A stretch of 64,000 nt of DNA, from contig JAGCRW010000021.1 of assembly GCA_017964485.1 (NCBI GenBank), positions 24,265-88,264 on the forward strand, read 5' to 3'. This DNA is from Muribaculaceae bacterium (GTDB lineage: Bacteria; Bacteroidota; Bacteroidia; Bacteroidales; Muribaculaceae). The translations under genes and the position numbers were made by a program. Positions 17,529-26,851 of this stretch are shown in pieces (position 1 is the first letter of the stretch; each line of letters starts with the position of its first letter). The notes beneath the pieces are model-generated. The model saw nothing but the letters and a program-made list of their open reading frames with translations. It ran no database searches and was not told the DNA's origin.

Positions 17529-19361
17529 ATGCTTATGAAGAAATTTACTCTTTTTTTAGTTTCAGCCTTTTTATGCCTTAATGCTGGCGCTCAAGAGCTT
17601 ACTGCGGCTTTTGGGGCAAGCGAGGCTATGGTGCCCTATTATGAGGTGGGGTGGGACAGCCAAACCGAGTTCAACACCTGGACTTACACTAGCACAAGTT
17701 CATCAACATGGCATCTTGGCAATCCCAACCAGTCATTCTCGACCATCGACAGCAACAGCCAGTCGTCGATGATTTTGAGCTATGCCAATGGTCAATATGA
17801 GGTGGCAACCTCGCCTGCTATTGAGATTCGCGACAATAGCCAACTTGAGTTCTACTGCTACTCCAGCGGCATTTACTTAGTGTGGGGAGCATGGAAACTC
17901 TATGCCATTGTTGATGGCGGGTCTACGCTGCTTATTGACCAGTTCATTTGGGCTCAAGACAATGGTTATGAAGGCCCTAGCTGGGAAAGGTTTACCGTTG
18001 ACCTCACCGCCTATGCTGGCAAGAGCGTGCAGTTCTCGTTTGTCTATGAGGGCGACTATGGCGAGGACGAGGCTATCGACGGCTTTAAGATTAAGGAGGC
18101 CAACAGTGGCGATGACGCTACCATCAACATCAAGGAGGGTGAGAGCGTGCATTTCATTGACATGAGCACTGGCAACATCTCTAGTTGGAATTGGACCTTC
18201 GAGGGCGGCACACCCGCCACAAGCACTGAGCAGAACCCTGTGGTGACTTACGACAAGGCTGGCTCTTACTCTGTGACTCTTACTGTGGGCGACGGCAACA
18301 CAACAGCCACTGCCACACGCGAGGCCTATGTGAACGTGAGCGGTGAGGCACCAGCCGCCAATATCGGTCTGCCCGATGGCGCTTATCAGTCGCCTTGGGT
18401 ATATATGTTTGTACCAGTGAATGTGCCTCTGACTTTCAAGGACGCTTCCTCGGGCAACCCCTTGCAATGGGCATGGACCTTCCAGGGCACCGACATTACC
18501 ACTAGCGATGAGCAGAACCCAACTGTCACCTACCTTGAAGAAGGCAACTACGGCATCCGTCTCGAGGTTGTCAACGATATGGGCACAAGTGTGTTTGAGA
18601 CTGTTGACGACGCTATCCAGGCTGGCGGTGAGCAGGAAATCTGGAACATCGCACCTGAGGAGAACAGCAACTTGACGATGATGGAGATGGGATGGTATGG
18701 CAACTATGCCGGCACCAACTGGCTTGGGATGGGTGAGTTTGCCGAGCATTTCGCCGCTCCACTTGCCGACGCCACTATCAGCAAGGTGAATATCTACTTT
18801 GGCAAGACAACTGCCGTCTCGACCGATGCCGACATCGTTGTGTCGATTGCTGCCGCAGGCGATGATGGCATGCCTGGCGAGATTCTGGGCTCTACCAGCG
18901 TTAAGGCTGGAGACTTGGCATTTGACCCAACAACTGTCAACGCTACCGAGTTTATCTTTGACACACCAGTTAGCGTTCAGGCTGGCACCGAGTTCTTCGC
19001 TGTGGTAGGACCATTCCCCAACAATGATGGTGACGACATCGCAATCTTGCTGTGCCGCCGCGGCGCGGGTGAGAAGTGTACTGGTTATCATTTTGTCTAT
19101 GACGAGGATAGCAACTACAACTATCTCGAGACTGGTACTTGGTATCAAAACAATGACGATCCTCTCTCGTTGGCAGTTGCTCCAGTTCTCAAATACGCTG
19201 AGCCAACCGCCATCGGCACTGTTGCCGGCGACAAGCAGGCAGTGTCGCGCACTTATTATAACTTGGCCGGCATGGCAAGCGACAAGCCCTTCGATGGCAT
19301 CAACATTGTGGTGACTCGCTATAGCGACGGCTCACAATCGGCGACGAAGGTGATGCATTGA
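17529..19361 (+). CDS. Secreted PKD-domain protein with sorting-type tail
   Basis: Signal peptide MLMKKFTLFLVSAFLCLNAGAQ; the ATG two codons later is an equally good start. Residues about 25-190 form a jelly-roll-like beta domain with an AYAGKSVQFSFVYEG strand. Two PKD domains follow (about 200-280 and 295-360), each with the marker W-x-W-T-F-x-G: SSWNWTFEGGTPA and QWAWTFQGTDI. The C-terminal portion includes a beta domain (DATISKVNIYFGK) and the tail DKPFDGINIVVTRYSDGSQ...KVMH, close to the tail of the 13695-15635 protein. It is probably secreted by the same route. Enzymatic residues are not visible; adhesion or glycan binding is a guess. Confidence 0.8.
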   Translation: MLMKKFTLFLVSAFLCLNAGAQELTAAFGASEAMVPYYEVGWDSQTEFNTWTYTSTSSSTWHLGNPNQSFSTIDSNSQSSMILSYANGQYEVATSPAIEIRDNSQLEFYCYSSGIYLVWGAWKLYAIVDGGSTLLIDQFIWAQDNGYEGPSWERFTVDLTAYAGKSVQFSFVYEGDYGEDEAIDGFKIKEANSGDDATINIKEGESVHFIDMSTGNISSWNWTFEGGTPATSTEQNPVVTYDKAGSYSVTLTVGDGNTTATATREAYVNVSGEAPAANIGLPDGAYQSPWVYMFVPVNVPLTFKDASSGNPLQWAWTFQGTDITTSDEQNPTVTYLEEGNYGIRLEVVNDMGTSVFETVDDAIQAGGEQEIWNIAPEENSNLTMMEMGWYGNYAGTNWLGMGEFAEHFAAPLADATISKVNIYFGKTTAVSTDADIVVSIAAAGDDGMPGEILGSTSVKAGDLAFDPTTVNATEFIFDTPVSVQAGTEFFAVVGPFPNNDGDDIAILLCRRGAGEKCTGYHFVYDEDSNYNYLETGTWYQNNDDPLSLAVAPVLKYAEPTAIGTVAGDKQAVSRTYYNLAGMASDKPFDGINIVVTRYSDGSQSATKVMH

Positions 19362-19376
19362 TAAATAAACGCTTTC

Positions 19377-19413
19377 AAGGTGTGTCAAAATCACAATTTT
19401 GGCACACCTTTTT
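19377..19413 (+). terminator. Strong hairpin terminator after the PKD-domain gene
   Basis: AAGGTGTGTCAAAA pairs with TTTTGGCACACCTT (one wobble or mismatch), followed by TTTCTTTTT. Confidence 0.85.
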
Positions 19414-19491
19414 CTTTTTCTTGAAAAAGATTTGCTCAAGTCGCTATTTTTTGCGAAATTTGCTGAATAATAATCAAATTAGAAAAATGCT

Positions 19492-20181
19492 ATGAAACGA
19501 AGAGCCTTGTTATTGCTTTTTCTTGTATCGATAATGGCTTCGGTCGCCGCCCAGGAGTTGCTCACGTTTGACAGACAGCACTTTCTCGGATGGATTTACA
19601 CTCGAAGCGATGTGGAAATAAATAATGCCAATATAGGCAACAACAAGATTGCCCTCTATCACTATGGCGATGAGGACTACACACTGGTTTCGCCTATGGT
19701 GGAAGCCACAGGAGTCAATAATATCGTCGTAAAAGTAACGGCAAAATCAATAATATTGCAGGATGATGAATATGTCTATAACCCCACAAAAGGTTCGCCC
19801 ACAGTGGAGCTACTCGACGAGAATGAATCTGTGATTAAGTCGTTTAAATACTATTTCACCACTACCGAGGTTGACCGCTATTTTGAGGTGAACTTTAATA
19901 TCAGCGACATTGCCGACCGCAAGTTCAAGCTTAGACTTGCTTGCTGGAATGCTGATTTGAGCTCGGCATTGGCAATTAGAAAGGTTGTTGTTGAAGGTTG
20001 CGCGCTTGAAGGCGATGTCAATGGCGATGGTGTGGTTACCAGTGCCGATGTCACTGTCCTTTACGACTATCTGCTTAATGGCGATGACAGTAGCATTGTG
20101 AATGGCGATGTCGATGCCGATGGAGTCATTACCAGCGCCGACGTGACAGCAGTATATTCTATTCTGCTGGGAGAGAGTTAG
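19492..20181 (+). CDS. Small secreted dockerin-like protein
   Basis: 229 residues. The N-terminus RRALLLLFLVSIMASVAAQ is a signal peptide. Residues 20-175 form a beta-sandwich-like domain with charged surface residues (YVYNPTKGSPTVELLDEN) that I do not recognise. Residues 177-229 carry two dockerin-type calcium loops, GDVNGDGVVTSADVTVLYDY and GDVDADGVITSADVTAVYS, ending LLGES. No cohesin partner was found in the window. It follows the PKD-domain gene after a terminator, so it is transcribed separately. The module could be a carbohydrate-binding domain, but no aromatic platform can be judged from sequence alone. Confidence 0.75.
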   Translation: MKRRALLLLFLVSIMASVAAQELLTFDRQHFLGWIYTRSDVEINNANIGNNKIALYHYGDEDYTLVSPMVEATGVNNIVVKVTAKSIILQDDEYVYNPTKGSPTVELLDENESVIKSFKYYFTTTEVDRYFEVNFNISDIADRKFKLRLACWNADLSSALAIRKVVVEGCALEGDVNGDGVVTSADVTVLYDYLLNGDDSSIVNGDVDADGVITSADVTAVYSILLGES

Positions 20182-20235
20182 TAGTCAATCTCTTTATGTC
20201 ATATAAGGCTGTCTCAAAACACAGATTTTAATATA

Positions 20236-20332
20236 AACAACTGAATTATCTGAATTTTCTGATTTTTCAAATCCTGATTCACAGAATTATACTTTCTGCA
20301 AATAATCAGATTTATCAGAAAAATCAGTTGTT
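20236..20332. repeat. Short derivative of the MITE-like element, copy C
   Basis: 97 bases with the same ends, AACAACTGA and TCAGTTGTT, and inner CTGAATTTTCTGATTT, but without the GC-richer core of copies A and B. Confidence 0.6.
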
Positions 20333-20355
20333 TTTTTATTATGACACACCCTCTT

Positions 20356-21144
20356 TTATTTGTTTGGACTAGAATTGAGTTCCTGCAGCAGGGCTGGGGC
20401 GAGGGCTGGGTTTGATGCCAGAATGCTCCAGTTGCGGTCGGGGCGGAATCGCTCGGCGTAGGCTCCTGCCTCGTGTGCGATTAACATTGCTGCGCACACA
20501 TCCCATTCGTTGAGATTCATCTCCCAGTAGGCGTCGAGAAATCCTGCCGCCACATAGCAGATATCGAGTGCTGCCGAGCCTAGTCGCCGCAACCCTCTCA
20601 CCACTGGCATGATGCGCTTGAAGTTGTCGAGATTATTATCGGGATTTACAGCTTTGTCGTAGGGGAAGCCCGTGGCGACAACGGCCTTGGTAAGGGCGGG
20701 AGTCTCGCTGGGCGTGATGGGCTCACCGTTGAGAGTGGCTCCGCCGCCTTTCACGGCTGTAAATAGCTCTCCCAGCCGTGGTGCATATACCACACCAGCC
20801 ACCGCCTCGCCATGGTGCTTGATGCCTATCGACACGTTGAACCAAGGCAGCCCAGCGCTATAGTTGGTGGTTCCGTCAAGTGGGTCGATTACCCATTCCC
20901 AGTCATGATTGCCACGCAAAGATAATCCCGACTCCTCGGTAAGAATCGAGTGGTCGGGATAAAGCTCGTTAATGAAATCAACAATCGCTCGCTCGCTGGC
21001 TTTGTCGGCGGTGGTCACCACGTCAAAGTCGTTTTGCTTGGTGGCGATATTCAACTCTTTAGACCTGAAGAGCCTAAGCTGAATTTCCCCTGCCTTTTTC
21101 GCCATTTCTACAGCGTGGCACAGGATTTCGTGATAGTTGCTCAT
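20356..21144 (-). CDS. Inositol-monophosphatase-family phosphatase
   Basis: 262 residues with the metal-binding set of the family: EES in LTEESGLS (about 68-71), DPLDGTTNY (about 87-95) and WDVCAAMLIAHEAG near the end. Such enzymes hydrolyse myo-inositol monophosphate or 3'-phosphoadenosine 5'-phosphate (SuhB or CysQ type) with Mg2+. Which of these cannot be settled by eye. It lies 13 bases after an Lrp-type regulator on the same strand, so the two are probably one transcript. Because the window also contains myo-inositol-phosphate synthase at 32315-33622, a role in inositol supply is a reasonable inference. Confidence 0.85.
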   Translation of the reverse strand: MSNYHEILCHAVEMAKKAGEIQLRLFRSKELNIATKQNDFDVVTTADKASERAIVDFINELYPDHSILTEESGLSLRGNHDWEWVIDPLDGTTNYSAGLPWFNVSIGIKHHGEAVAGVVYAPRLGELFTAVKGGGATLNGEPITPSETPALTKAVVATGFPYDKAVNPDNNLDNFKRIMPVVRGLRRLGSAALDICYVAAGFLDAYWEMNLNEWDVCAAMLIAHEAGAYAERFRPDRNWSILASNPALAPALLQELNSSPNK

Positions 21145-21157
21145 GCCTGATGATAGG

Positions 21158-21634
21158 TCACTTCTTAGGTTCTGGTTTGCGGATAGGAATCTGTCTCTTG
21201 AACACCTCTTTGAAGGTGATCAGAGTCTCGGTGCGGCCCAGTCCTAATTGCAGGAACTTGTCGTGAATGAGCTTGAGCAGGTGATCGTTGTTGTGAGCAT
21301 AGAGTTTTACAAACATGTCGTACTTGCCAGTGGTGAAGTAGCATTCTACTACCTCGGGCAGTTCTCTAAGATGCTCAACTACGCTCTCAAACTTAGAAGA
21401 GTCGTTAAGGAAAATGCCTACATAGGCACAAGTTTCGTATCCCACTAACACTGGATTGATTAGTGAAATAGACCCGCTGATAACACCCATTGAATTGAGT
21501 TTTTGAATTCTTTGGTGTATAGCAGCTCCCGAGACGTTACACTCTCGGGCAATTTCAAGATAAGGTTTACGAGCGTCGCTCGATAACATGTTCAGGATTC
21601 TGTAGTCGAGATCGTCAAGTTTTGGTGTTGCCAT
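21158..21634 (-). CDS. Lrp/AsnC-family transcriptional regulator
   Basis: 158 residues. An N-terminal winged helix-turn-helix (LDDLDYRILNMLSSDARKP, then VSGAAIHQRIQKLNSMGVI) is followed by the RAM ligand-binding domain (AYVGIFLNDSSKFESVVEHL, ECYFTTGKYDMFVKLY). The family senses amino acids and forms octamers. The gene is upstream of the inositol-monophosphatase-family gene in the same transcript, so it may control that gene and itself. The C-terminus is lysine rich (RKPEPKK). Confidence 0.88.
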   Translation of the reverse strand: MATPKLDDLDYRILNMLSSDARKPYLEIARECNVSGAAIHQRIQKLNSMGVISGSISLINPVLVGYETCAYVGIFLNDSSKFESVVEHLRELPEVVECYFTTGKYDMFVKLYAHNNDHLLKLIHDKFLQLGLGRTETLITFKEVFKRQIPIRKPEPKK

Positions 21635-21736
21635 AGTCTCTAGGGTATTTAAAATTATTGTTTAATTAGTTATCTATTAGGTTGATAATAGGAGGAAACA
21701 CTATCTTTAAAGGTAGTTAGCACTTAAAACCACTTG

Positions 21737-21744
21737 CAAATATA
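21737..21744 (-). promoter_or_regulatory. -7 element of the Lrp-type gene
   Basis: Minus strand TATATTTG, 102 bases upstream of the start; a second, weaker TACCTTTA lies at 21708-21715. The rest of 21635-21888 is very AT rich with nothing recognised. Confidence 0.4.
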
Positions 21745-21888
21745 AGAAAAAAATCTCAAATTCCTAATAATTTGTAATATTTTTTTACCTTTAGTCCTAC
21801 ATTTTTTTGTTTTTCGTTATAAACAGGGGAAATAATAACGATTATTGAGACTATTTTGTGTGAGATAATATGCTTTATAGAAAACAAT

Positions 21889-21920
21889 CAAGGGCGTGCC
21901 CTGCGTGTGGCGCGCCCTTG
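21889..21920 (-). terminator. Terminator of the starch-binding protein gene
   Basis: CAAGGGCG (21889-21896) pairs with CGCCCTTG (21913-21920). On the minus strand a T-rich run ATTGTTTTCT follows. Confidence 0.7.
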
Positions 21921-21975
21921 ACTAGTTTCAACTTAAATTTTTATATTAAAGTTGAAATGTGAGTCGTTTGGAGGA

Positions 21976-23469
21976 TTAGTTTCCCAAAAGGATGTCGTAA
22001 ACAGCGGTGATGTCGGCAGCGGTGATGTCGCCGTCACCGTTCACGTCGGCAGTGTCAAAATAGGTCATGTCTCCATCGAGCAGATAGTTGTAGAGCTCAG
22101 TGATGTCGGAGGCAGTTACTGTGCCATCGCCGTTAACATCGCCATAAACAGCACTTTGTAGATTGAGGATATACTGGCAGTTGTAGGTCTGCTTATAAGC
22201 ATTCCAAACATCATACATCTGCTGTGTGTAAACAGTCACAACAAAGTTCTTGTCTGCAGGCAATGAATTTGGACTTAAGGTCATGGTGCCATTACATTTA
22301 ACATCCATTTCATCCATGTGTTGACCAGCATTAAGAAGACAGCCTTCAGGAAGAGTATAGTCGTTATTGAGGTTGAAACCAACGACATGAAGCTCATTAT
22401 AGTCTATGAACTGGTTCTCGAGCAGTTGCACATCGCCAAGATACAATCGCTTGATATTGTCTTGAGCGGTCATCGACTGACCTGCCATCTCCTGTGTCAC
22501 ACGCATGAACATTGGCTCCCAGTAATTTGGGTCATTGATATCTTCGGCAGCAAAAGAAGCTGGTTTCGAGGGATCAATAGGCTCAATAGTAAGCTGGAAT
22601 TGTGGACCGTGATCTTCCTCCCACTCATAAGTGTTAAGAGTGAACTTGTAGTTACCTGAGGCCTTCACTCCAACAAATTCAATATAATTGTCGGTTATGA
22701 CTGGCTCTAGTAATTCAATATTACCACCACCACCAGGAACGGTGTAGAGCAGTTTGCCTGCGAGGTTGTAAACACCGCCGGCTACATAGGCGAGGTCTGA
22801 AGTCTGTGTTGTGCCGTTGTTGAAGATGATGCCCGTTGGGCTGTCGCCATCTACGATGTCAGGACCAATCCACTGATAAACAGGATTGCCGTCGGTGGTG
22901 TTGCCAATCAAAGTGATTGGGTCGCCAGGCCATGTGCCAGAGGTGGTGAAGTTGGTGCCTGTAGCTGAGTTCCATGCCCACACGTTGCACTTGGTCCATG
23001 TTTTTGGAGCGATGAAATATGCAAATTCCTTACCTGCCACATAAACTACAGTGCTTGGAAGAGTGTTGATGTCGAAGCCAGTTGGAGTGATATAAGTGCT
23101 AGTAACATCTGTAAATTCACCTTCTTCAGGGTCGAAGACATAGAATGCTGTCTCTGTCACACCCATGATATTGTCGGTCTGAATAGCTCCAGTACCTTCC
23201 TCGTCCAAACCACCATCATTGAAGATGATGTTGATAGCATCCTCCTCAAAAGTTTGGGTTAACCATACCAGACCATCAACGGTGACGTAGGTTTGGGCCT
23301 CATCCATCTGGGTGCCAGGCCATGCGCCATTGAGTGCTGTGCCAGCGCCGTTCCAAGCATAGAGGAATGGAGCGTCACCAGTAGTGGTGCGCACATTAAT
23401 CGTAACAGTGGCGTTAGCTGCTATAGCTACGCAAAAGAGAGCAATAAGTAAAGTAGTGATTTTCTTCAT
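21976..23469 (-). CDS. Secreted starch-binding protein with CBM26-like modules and dockerin repeats
   Basis: Signal peptide KKITTLLIALFCVAIAANA. Two CBM26-type starch-binding modules follow: residues about 22-120 (APFLYAWNGAGTALNGAWPG, NIIFNDGG) and about 145-245 (CNVWAWNSATGTNFTTSGTW, GIIFNNGTTQTSDL), each with the W-x-W...WPG pattern. Residues about 255-435 are unassigned. The last about 55 residues hold two dockerin-type loops, GDVNGDGTVTASDITELYNY and ADVNGDGDITAADITAVYD. It lies 104 bases downstream of the amylase gene on the same strand but has its own -7 element, so the two are a functional pair rather than necessarily one transcript. Predicted role: holding starch at the cell surface. 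Confidence 0.85.
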   Translation of the reverse strand: MKKITTLLIALFCVAIAANATVTINVRTTTGDAPFLYAWNGAGTALNGAWPGTQMDEAQTYVTVDGLVWLTQTFEEDAINIIFNDGGLDEEGTGAIQTDNIMGVTETAFYVFDPEEGEFTDVTSTYITPTGFDINTLPSTVVYVAGKEFAYFIAPKTWTKCNVWAWNSATGTNFTTSGTWPGDPITLIGNTTDGNPVYQWIGPDIVDGDSPTGIIFNNGTTQTSDLAYVAGGVYNLAGKLLYTVPGGGGNIELLEPVITDNYIEFVGVKASGNYKFTLNTYEWEEDHGPQFQLTIEPIDPSKPASFAAEDINDPNYWEPMFMRVTQEMAGQSMTAQDNIKRLYLGDVQLLENQFIDYNELHVVGFNLNNDYTLPEGCLLNAGQHMDEMDVKCNGTMTLSPNSLPADKNFVVTVYTQQMYDVWNAYKQTYNCQYILNLQSAVYGDVNGDGTVTASDITELYNYLLDGDMTYFDTADVNGDGDITAADITAVYDILLGN

Positions 23470-23522
23470 TTAGTGAATACAAATTATAGGGTTAATAATT
23501 CAGTTGATTATGACGTGACTTG

Positions 23523-23530
23523 CAAAAATA
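23523..23530 (-). promoter_or_regulatory. -7 element of the starch-binding protein gene
   Basis: Minus strand TATTTTTG, 53 bases before the start. Confidence 0.45.
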
Positions 23531-23573
23531 GTAAAAAGTGAGCGAAAAGTGCAAATTTTCACTCAATTTTTTT

Positions 23574-26500
23574 CTAATTGCCTAAAATTATGCTGTAAAC
23601 AGTTGTGACATAGGCGGCGGTGACTGCTCCATCGCCATTGACATCGGCATTGAAGTAGTAAGGGCTGTCGTTGCCCAGCAGCACGTTGTAAATCTCGGTG
23701 ATATCAGCACTTGTCACTGTGCCGTCAAGGTTCACATCGCCAATGACAAAGGTGACGATGCCGGTTTGGTTGTAGAAGGAGCCATTGACGAAGGCGAAGT
23801 CGGCAGTCTGTGGACTGCCATGGTTGCTGAAGATGATGCCTGTGGGTATGTTGTCGCCCACATAGCCGCCATCCCACTCCCAGATGTCAAGACCATTGTA
23901 GAGCTTGCTTCCCACGAGGTTGCAGGCCGCTCCAGGCCAGGTGCCGCCAGTGTAGTTCTGGTTTCCATGCTGTGCGTCCCATGCCCAACAGTAGATGGTG
24001 TTGGTCCAAGTGGCAGGAGCGAAGAAGAATGCATGCAGTTTTTGAGCCTGACTCGAGCGGATTTTGTAGGTGCGGATTATGGTGTTCTTCACTTCGCCGT
24101 TATGCAGCACGCCAGCGCGCAGAGTTGTTGTCTGAGTAAAGGTTAGTGTTAAGCTGCCAGTGGCGCGTGGACTAGAGGCGGTGGGTGCTGTACCGTCGGT
24201 AGTATAGACAATGGTGGCGTTAGTAAACGACGAGGTTACAGTAACTGTCACTTGGTCGATATACTCGCCGCTCTCCTTATCGACAATCAGTGTTGCCACG
24301 CTTGGATCGATGGGTTCCTGCTCGGTGATGGTGTGGTCATACACACCATCAATATAGTATCCGTGGTTCACAAATTGCAGGTTGGCGGTCTGGTTGCTGC
24401 CGCTCTGGCTGAAGATGAGGCTGGTGGGCATATTTGTGGCAGGGAACTCGCCGTCGTATGTCCACTTGTAGATGACACGTGTGCCGTCTTCGGTCTTGCC
24501 CATCAACTTGGCATTCTGGCCTGGCCAACTGCCGCCAGTGAAATTGGTGCTGCTGTTCCACACCCAGCAGGTGACAGTAGTGGGAGTGGCGGTCTCGTAG
24601 AAGACGCTAAGCTCGTCATCACTGATGGTGGGAGTGTAAATCGCCAAGCTGTCGATATCTACCGTGCCGCCGCTGCTTCCACCGCTAACATATACAGTAT
24701 TTGGATCGCCCTCTTCCTCTGTGCCGTCGTAAGCGAGCAGGGTAGGAGTGACCTTGTTGGTGGCATAGAGGTAAGGACCTTCCTCACCAATCTTGCCTGG
24801 GCCATTGAGCACATAGATGCGCATGTTGCCCTTGCCGCTGAACGATGGTGTTGTCAAGGTGCCGTTGGTCACGGTAATGGTGTTGCCGGTGATGACATCG
24901 GTATAGGTGCCATTGAGCACATTGCTGAATGTGGCGCTGGCGTTTAGGGCTATGAGCGCATAGCTGTCGATGTCGCCACTGGTGTAGCGGCGCTTGAAGG
25001 CGTAACCGCCACTCGACGAGCAGCCGCTTTTGCTGTACTGGCCCTTGCGTAGGGCAGGTACTGCAGCGCGTATTTTGTTCAAGCGCTGCAGGTGTTTAAC
25101 CAGCGGTCGGCTCAGTGTCGCAGCCACGTTACCAGTAGCATCACTGTACTCGCCAAAGTCGGTGGTGGTTACATCTCCCTTGAGGTAGCCGCCATAGTAG
25201 GCGCGGCCGCTGTTTTTGAGGGTGATGTTGGTTCCCTCATCTATGCGCACGCCCTTGCGGAACTCTATCTCTCCACCCTGGAATAGGCAGGGGATGCCGC
25301 GCATGGTGAACATGAGCGAAAGATTCTCGGCCCACTGGTCGGTGCCGCCATTGAAGCGGTTGAAACTGTCGGGACCATAGTCATGGCTTTCCACATAGTT
25401 GACGTTGAATGTGGCATCGTTATAGAGATTGTCCTTGTCGAGCACGCCCCACACACGGCCAGCGCTTTGGAAATTCCAGTGCACAGTAAAGTCAATGACG
25501 TTTAGCCCACTTGCTTGGCTGTAATCTGGAGTGTGGTAGTTATTTCCGTCAAGCAGCGCGTTCTGGCTGTGAGGCTGAGCGCTCTCGCTCAGGTTGGCGT
25601 TGTGCTCGTCGAGGCACAGTTTCTGGTTGTCGAGGGTGGCGGGGTCGGTACTCTCAAACACCGCCACGCTGTTCCAGTAATCAGGGTTGTTATTCCATTG
25701 GTTGAGCAATGCAGGGTCGCTTTGCCAGGTGTAGAAATAGGGCGATAGCGAAGGCTGTCCGCGGTAGGTAACGTCGTTGAAACGCGCGCATACCTCGGCA
25801 AACATATAGAATGGACATTCGTTTAATCTCTTGCTCTTGTACTGCTCACCTAGTGCTTTGAAGGCTGGTACGAAAGCGGCATTGAACGACAGTCGCGAGA
25901 TGTGCCCGCCAGTGTCGATGCGGAAGCCGTCAACGCCCATCTTGATGAATTCGCCGTAGCAGTTGATGAGGTAGTTGTAGGTCTGTGGATTCTCGGTGTT
26001 GAGATCCACGCAGTCGCCTGCAATCTGTGCCCACCAGCGGTTGGGTTCGTCCCAGTTGAAATTGCCGTAGTGATGCCACAGGTTGTGATTGTCGTGGTTG
26101 ATGCCATCGGTATTTTTCATCTTCGTGAGGCGGTCGCTGTACTGCGCGCTGCCACCCAGGTTGCTGTAGTTGTCCTGCAGCTTGCCGCCCTGCGAGATTG
26201 TCCAGGGCACCATGCACTGGCTCATGTCGCTCTGCGGAACGCTATAGTCGCGGTTGAAGAGTTTGCAGAGGTTTTCTTCGCCAAAGTTGCCAGTGTGGTT
26301 AATCACGATATCAAGAATAACTTTCATGCCTCTTGAGTGTGCGGCGTCGATGAGGTCCTGGAACTTCACGTCTTCGCTCTCAAGACGGCGGTCCACCTGA
26401 CTCATGTCCAAGGCGTGGTAGCCGTGGTAGTCATATCCCGAAGCGTTCTGCACTACTGGCGTGATCCAAATTGCTGTGAATCCAAGCGCCTTGATGTAGT

Positions 26501-26762
26501 CGAGTTTCTCGATAAGTCCTTTGAAGTCGCCGCGCCACTCCGGGTCTTGGTTGGCGACGTTGCCAGCCATGTTTCCGTCCCAGCAGTAGGTGTTATTGCC
26601 GGCGTCACCATCATAGAAGCGAGTTGTCATGGCAAAATAGATGGTCTCGTCGCGGAAATCGGTGCGCCCGCCCACAAAAGTGGTCGAGGACCAGCCAGCT
26701 ACAGCTACAATTGCCATCACAGCCAAGCATATTAGTCGTGAAAGTTGAGGTTTATGTCTCAT
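23574..26762 (-). CDS. Secreted GH13 alpha-amylase with CBM26-like modules and dockerin repeats
   Basis: 1062 residues with signal peptide (LICLAVMAIVAVAGWS). The GH13 barrel shows DIVINHTGN (conserved Asn-His region), the nucleophile in GVDGFRIDTGGH (Asp about 282), the acid/base Glu in FAEVCA (about 322) and ESHDYGPD (Asp about 460). After the barrel come a CBM26-like module (about 708-815, CWVWNSSTNFTGGSWPG), a chitobiase C-terminal-like domain (about 824-905, VYTTDGTAPTASSP) and a second CBM26-like module (about 905-1000, YCWAWDAQHGNQN). Two dockerin loops close the protein; the second reads GDGAVTAAYVTTVY, with Tyr where the other copies have Asp. It hydrolyses alpha-1,4 glucans outside the cytoplasm. 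A LacI-type palindrome stands upstream. Confidence 0.92.
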   Translation of the reverse strand: MRHKPQLSRLICLAVMAIVAVAGWSSTTFVGGRTDFRDETIYFAMTTRFYDGDAGNNTYCWDGNMAGNVANQDPEWRGDFKGLIEKLDYIKALGFTAIWITPVVQNASGYDYHGYHALDMSQVDRRLESEDVKFQDLIDAAHSRGMKVILDIVINHTGNFGEENLCKLFNRDYSVPQSDMSQCMVPWTISQGGKLQDNYSNLGGSAQYSDRLTKMKNTDGINHDNHNLWHHYGNFNWDEPNRWWAQIAGDCVDLNTENPQTYNYLINCYGEFIKMGVDGFRIDTGGHISRLSFNAAFVPAFKALGEQYKSKRLNECPFYMFAEVCARFNDVTYRGQPSLSPYFYTWQSDPALLNQWNNNPDYWNSVAVFESTDPATLDNQKLCLDEHNANLSESAQPHSQNALLDGNNYHTPDYSQASGLNVIDFTVHWNFQSAGRVWGVLDKDNLYNDATFNVNYVESHDYGPDSFNRFNGGTDQWAENLSLMFTMRGIPCLFQGGEIEFRKGVRIDEGTNITLKNSGRAYYGGYLKGDVTTTDFGEYSDATGNVAATLSRPLVKHLQRLNKIRAAVPALRKGQYSKSGCSSSGGYAFKRRYTSGDIDSYALIALNASATFSNVLNGTYTDVITGNTITVTNGTLTTPSFSGKGNMRIYVLNGPGKIGEEGPYLYATNKVTPTLLAYDGTEEEGDPNTVYVSGGSSGGTVDIDSLAIYTPTISDDELSVFYETATPTTVTCWVWNSSTNFTGGSWPGQNAKLMGKTEDGTRVIYKWTYDGEFPATNMPTSLIFSQSGSNQTANLQFVNHGYYIDGVYDHTITEQEPIDPSVATLIVDKESGEYIDQVTVTVTSSFTNATIVYTTDGTAPTASSPRATGSLTLTFTQTTTLRAGVLHNGEVKNTIIRTYKIRSSQAQKLHAFFFAPATWTNTIYCWAWDAQHGNQNYTGGTWPGAACNLVGSKLYNGLDIWEWDGGYVGDNIPTGIIFSNHGSPQTADFAFVNGSFYNQTGIVTFVIGDVNLDGTVTSADITEIYNVLLGNDSPYYFNADVNGDGAVTAAYVTTVYSIILGN

Positions 26763-26788
26763 AAATGCAAAATTAATTTATTCTGTAG

Positions 26789-26796
26789 CAAAATTA
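26789..26796 (-). promoter_or_regulatory. -7 element of the amylase gene
   Basis: Minus strand TAATTTTG, 27 bases before the start. Confidence 0.4.
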
Positions 26797-26851
26797 TAAA
26801 TTTTTGTGATAAAATGAAATGGGAGAAGCGCGTGTAACATAAAAATAAAAT

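Noticed and set aside
17877-19148. Minus-strand open frame over the PKD-domain gene
   Set aside because: Overlaps recognised PKD domains on the plus strand; no ribosome site or promoter.
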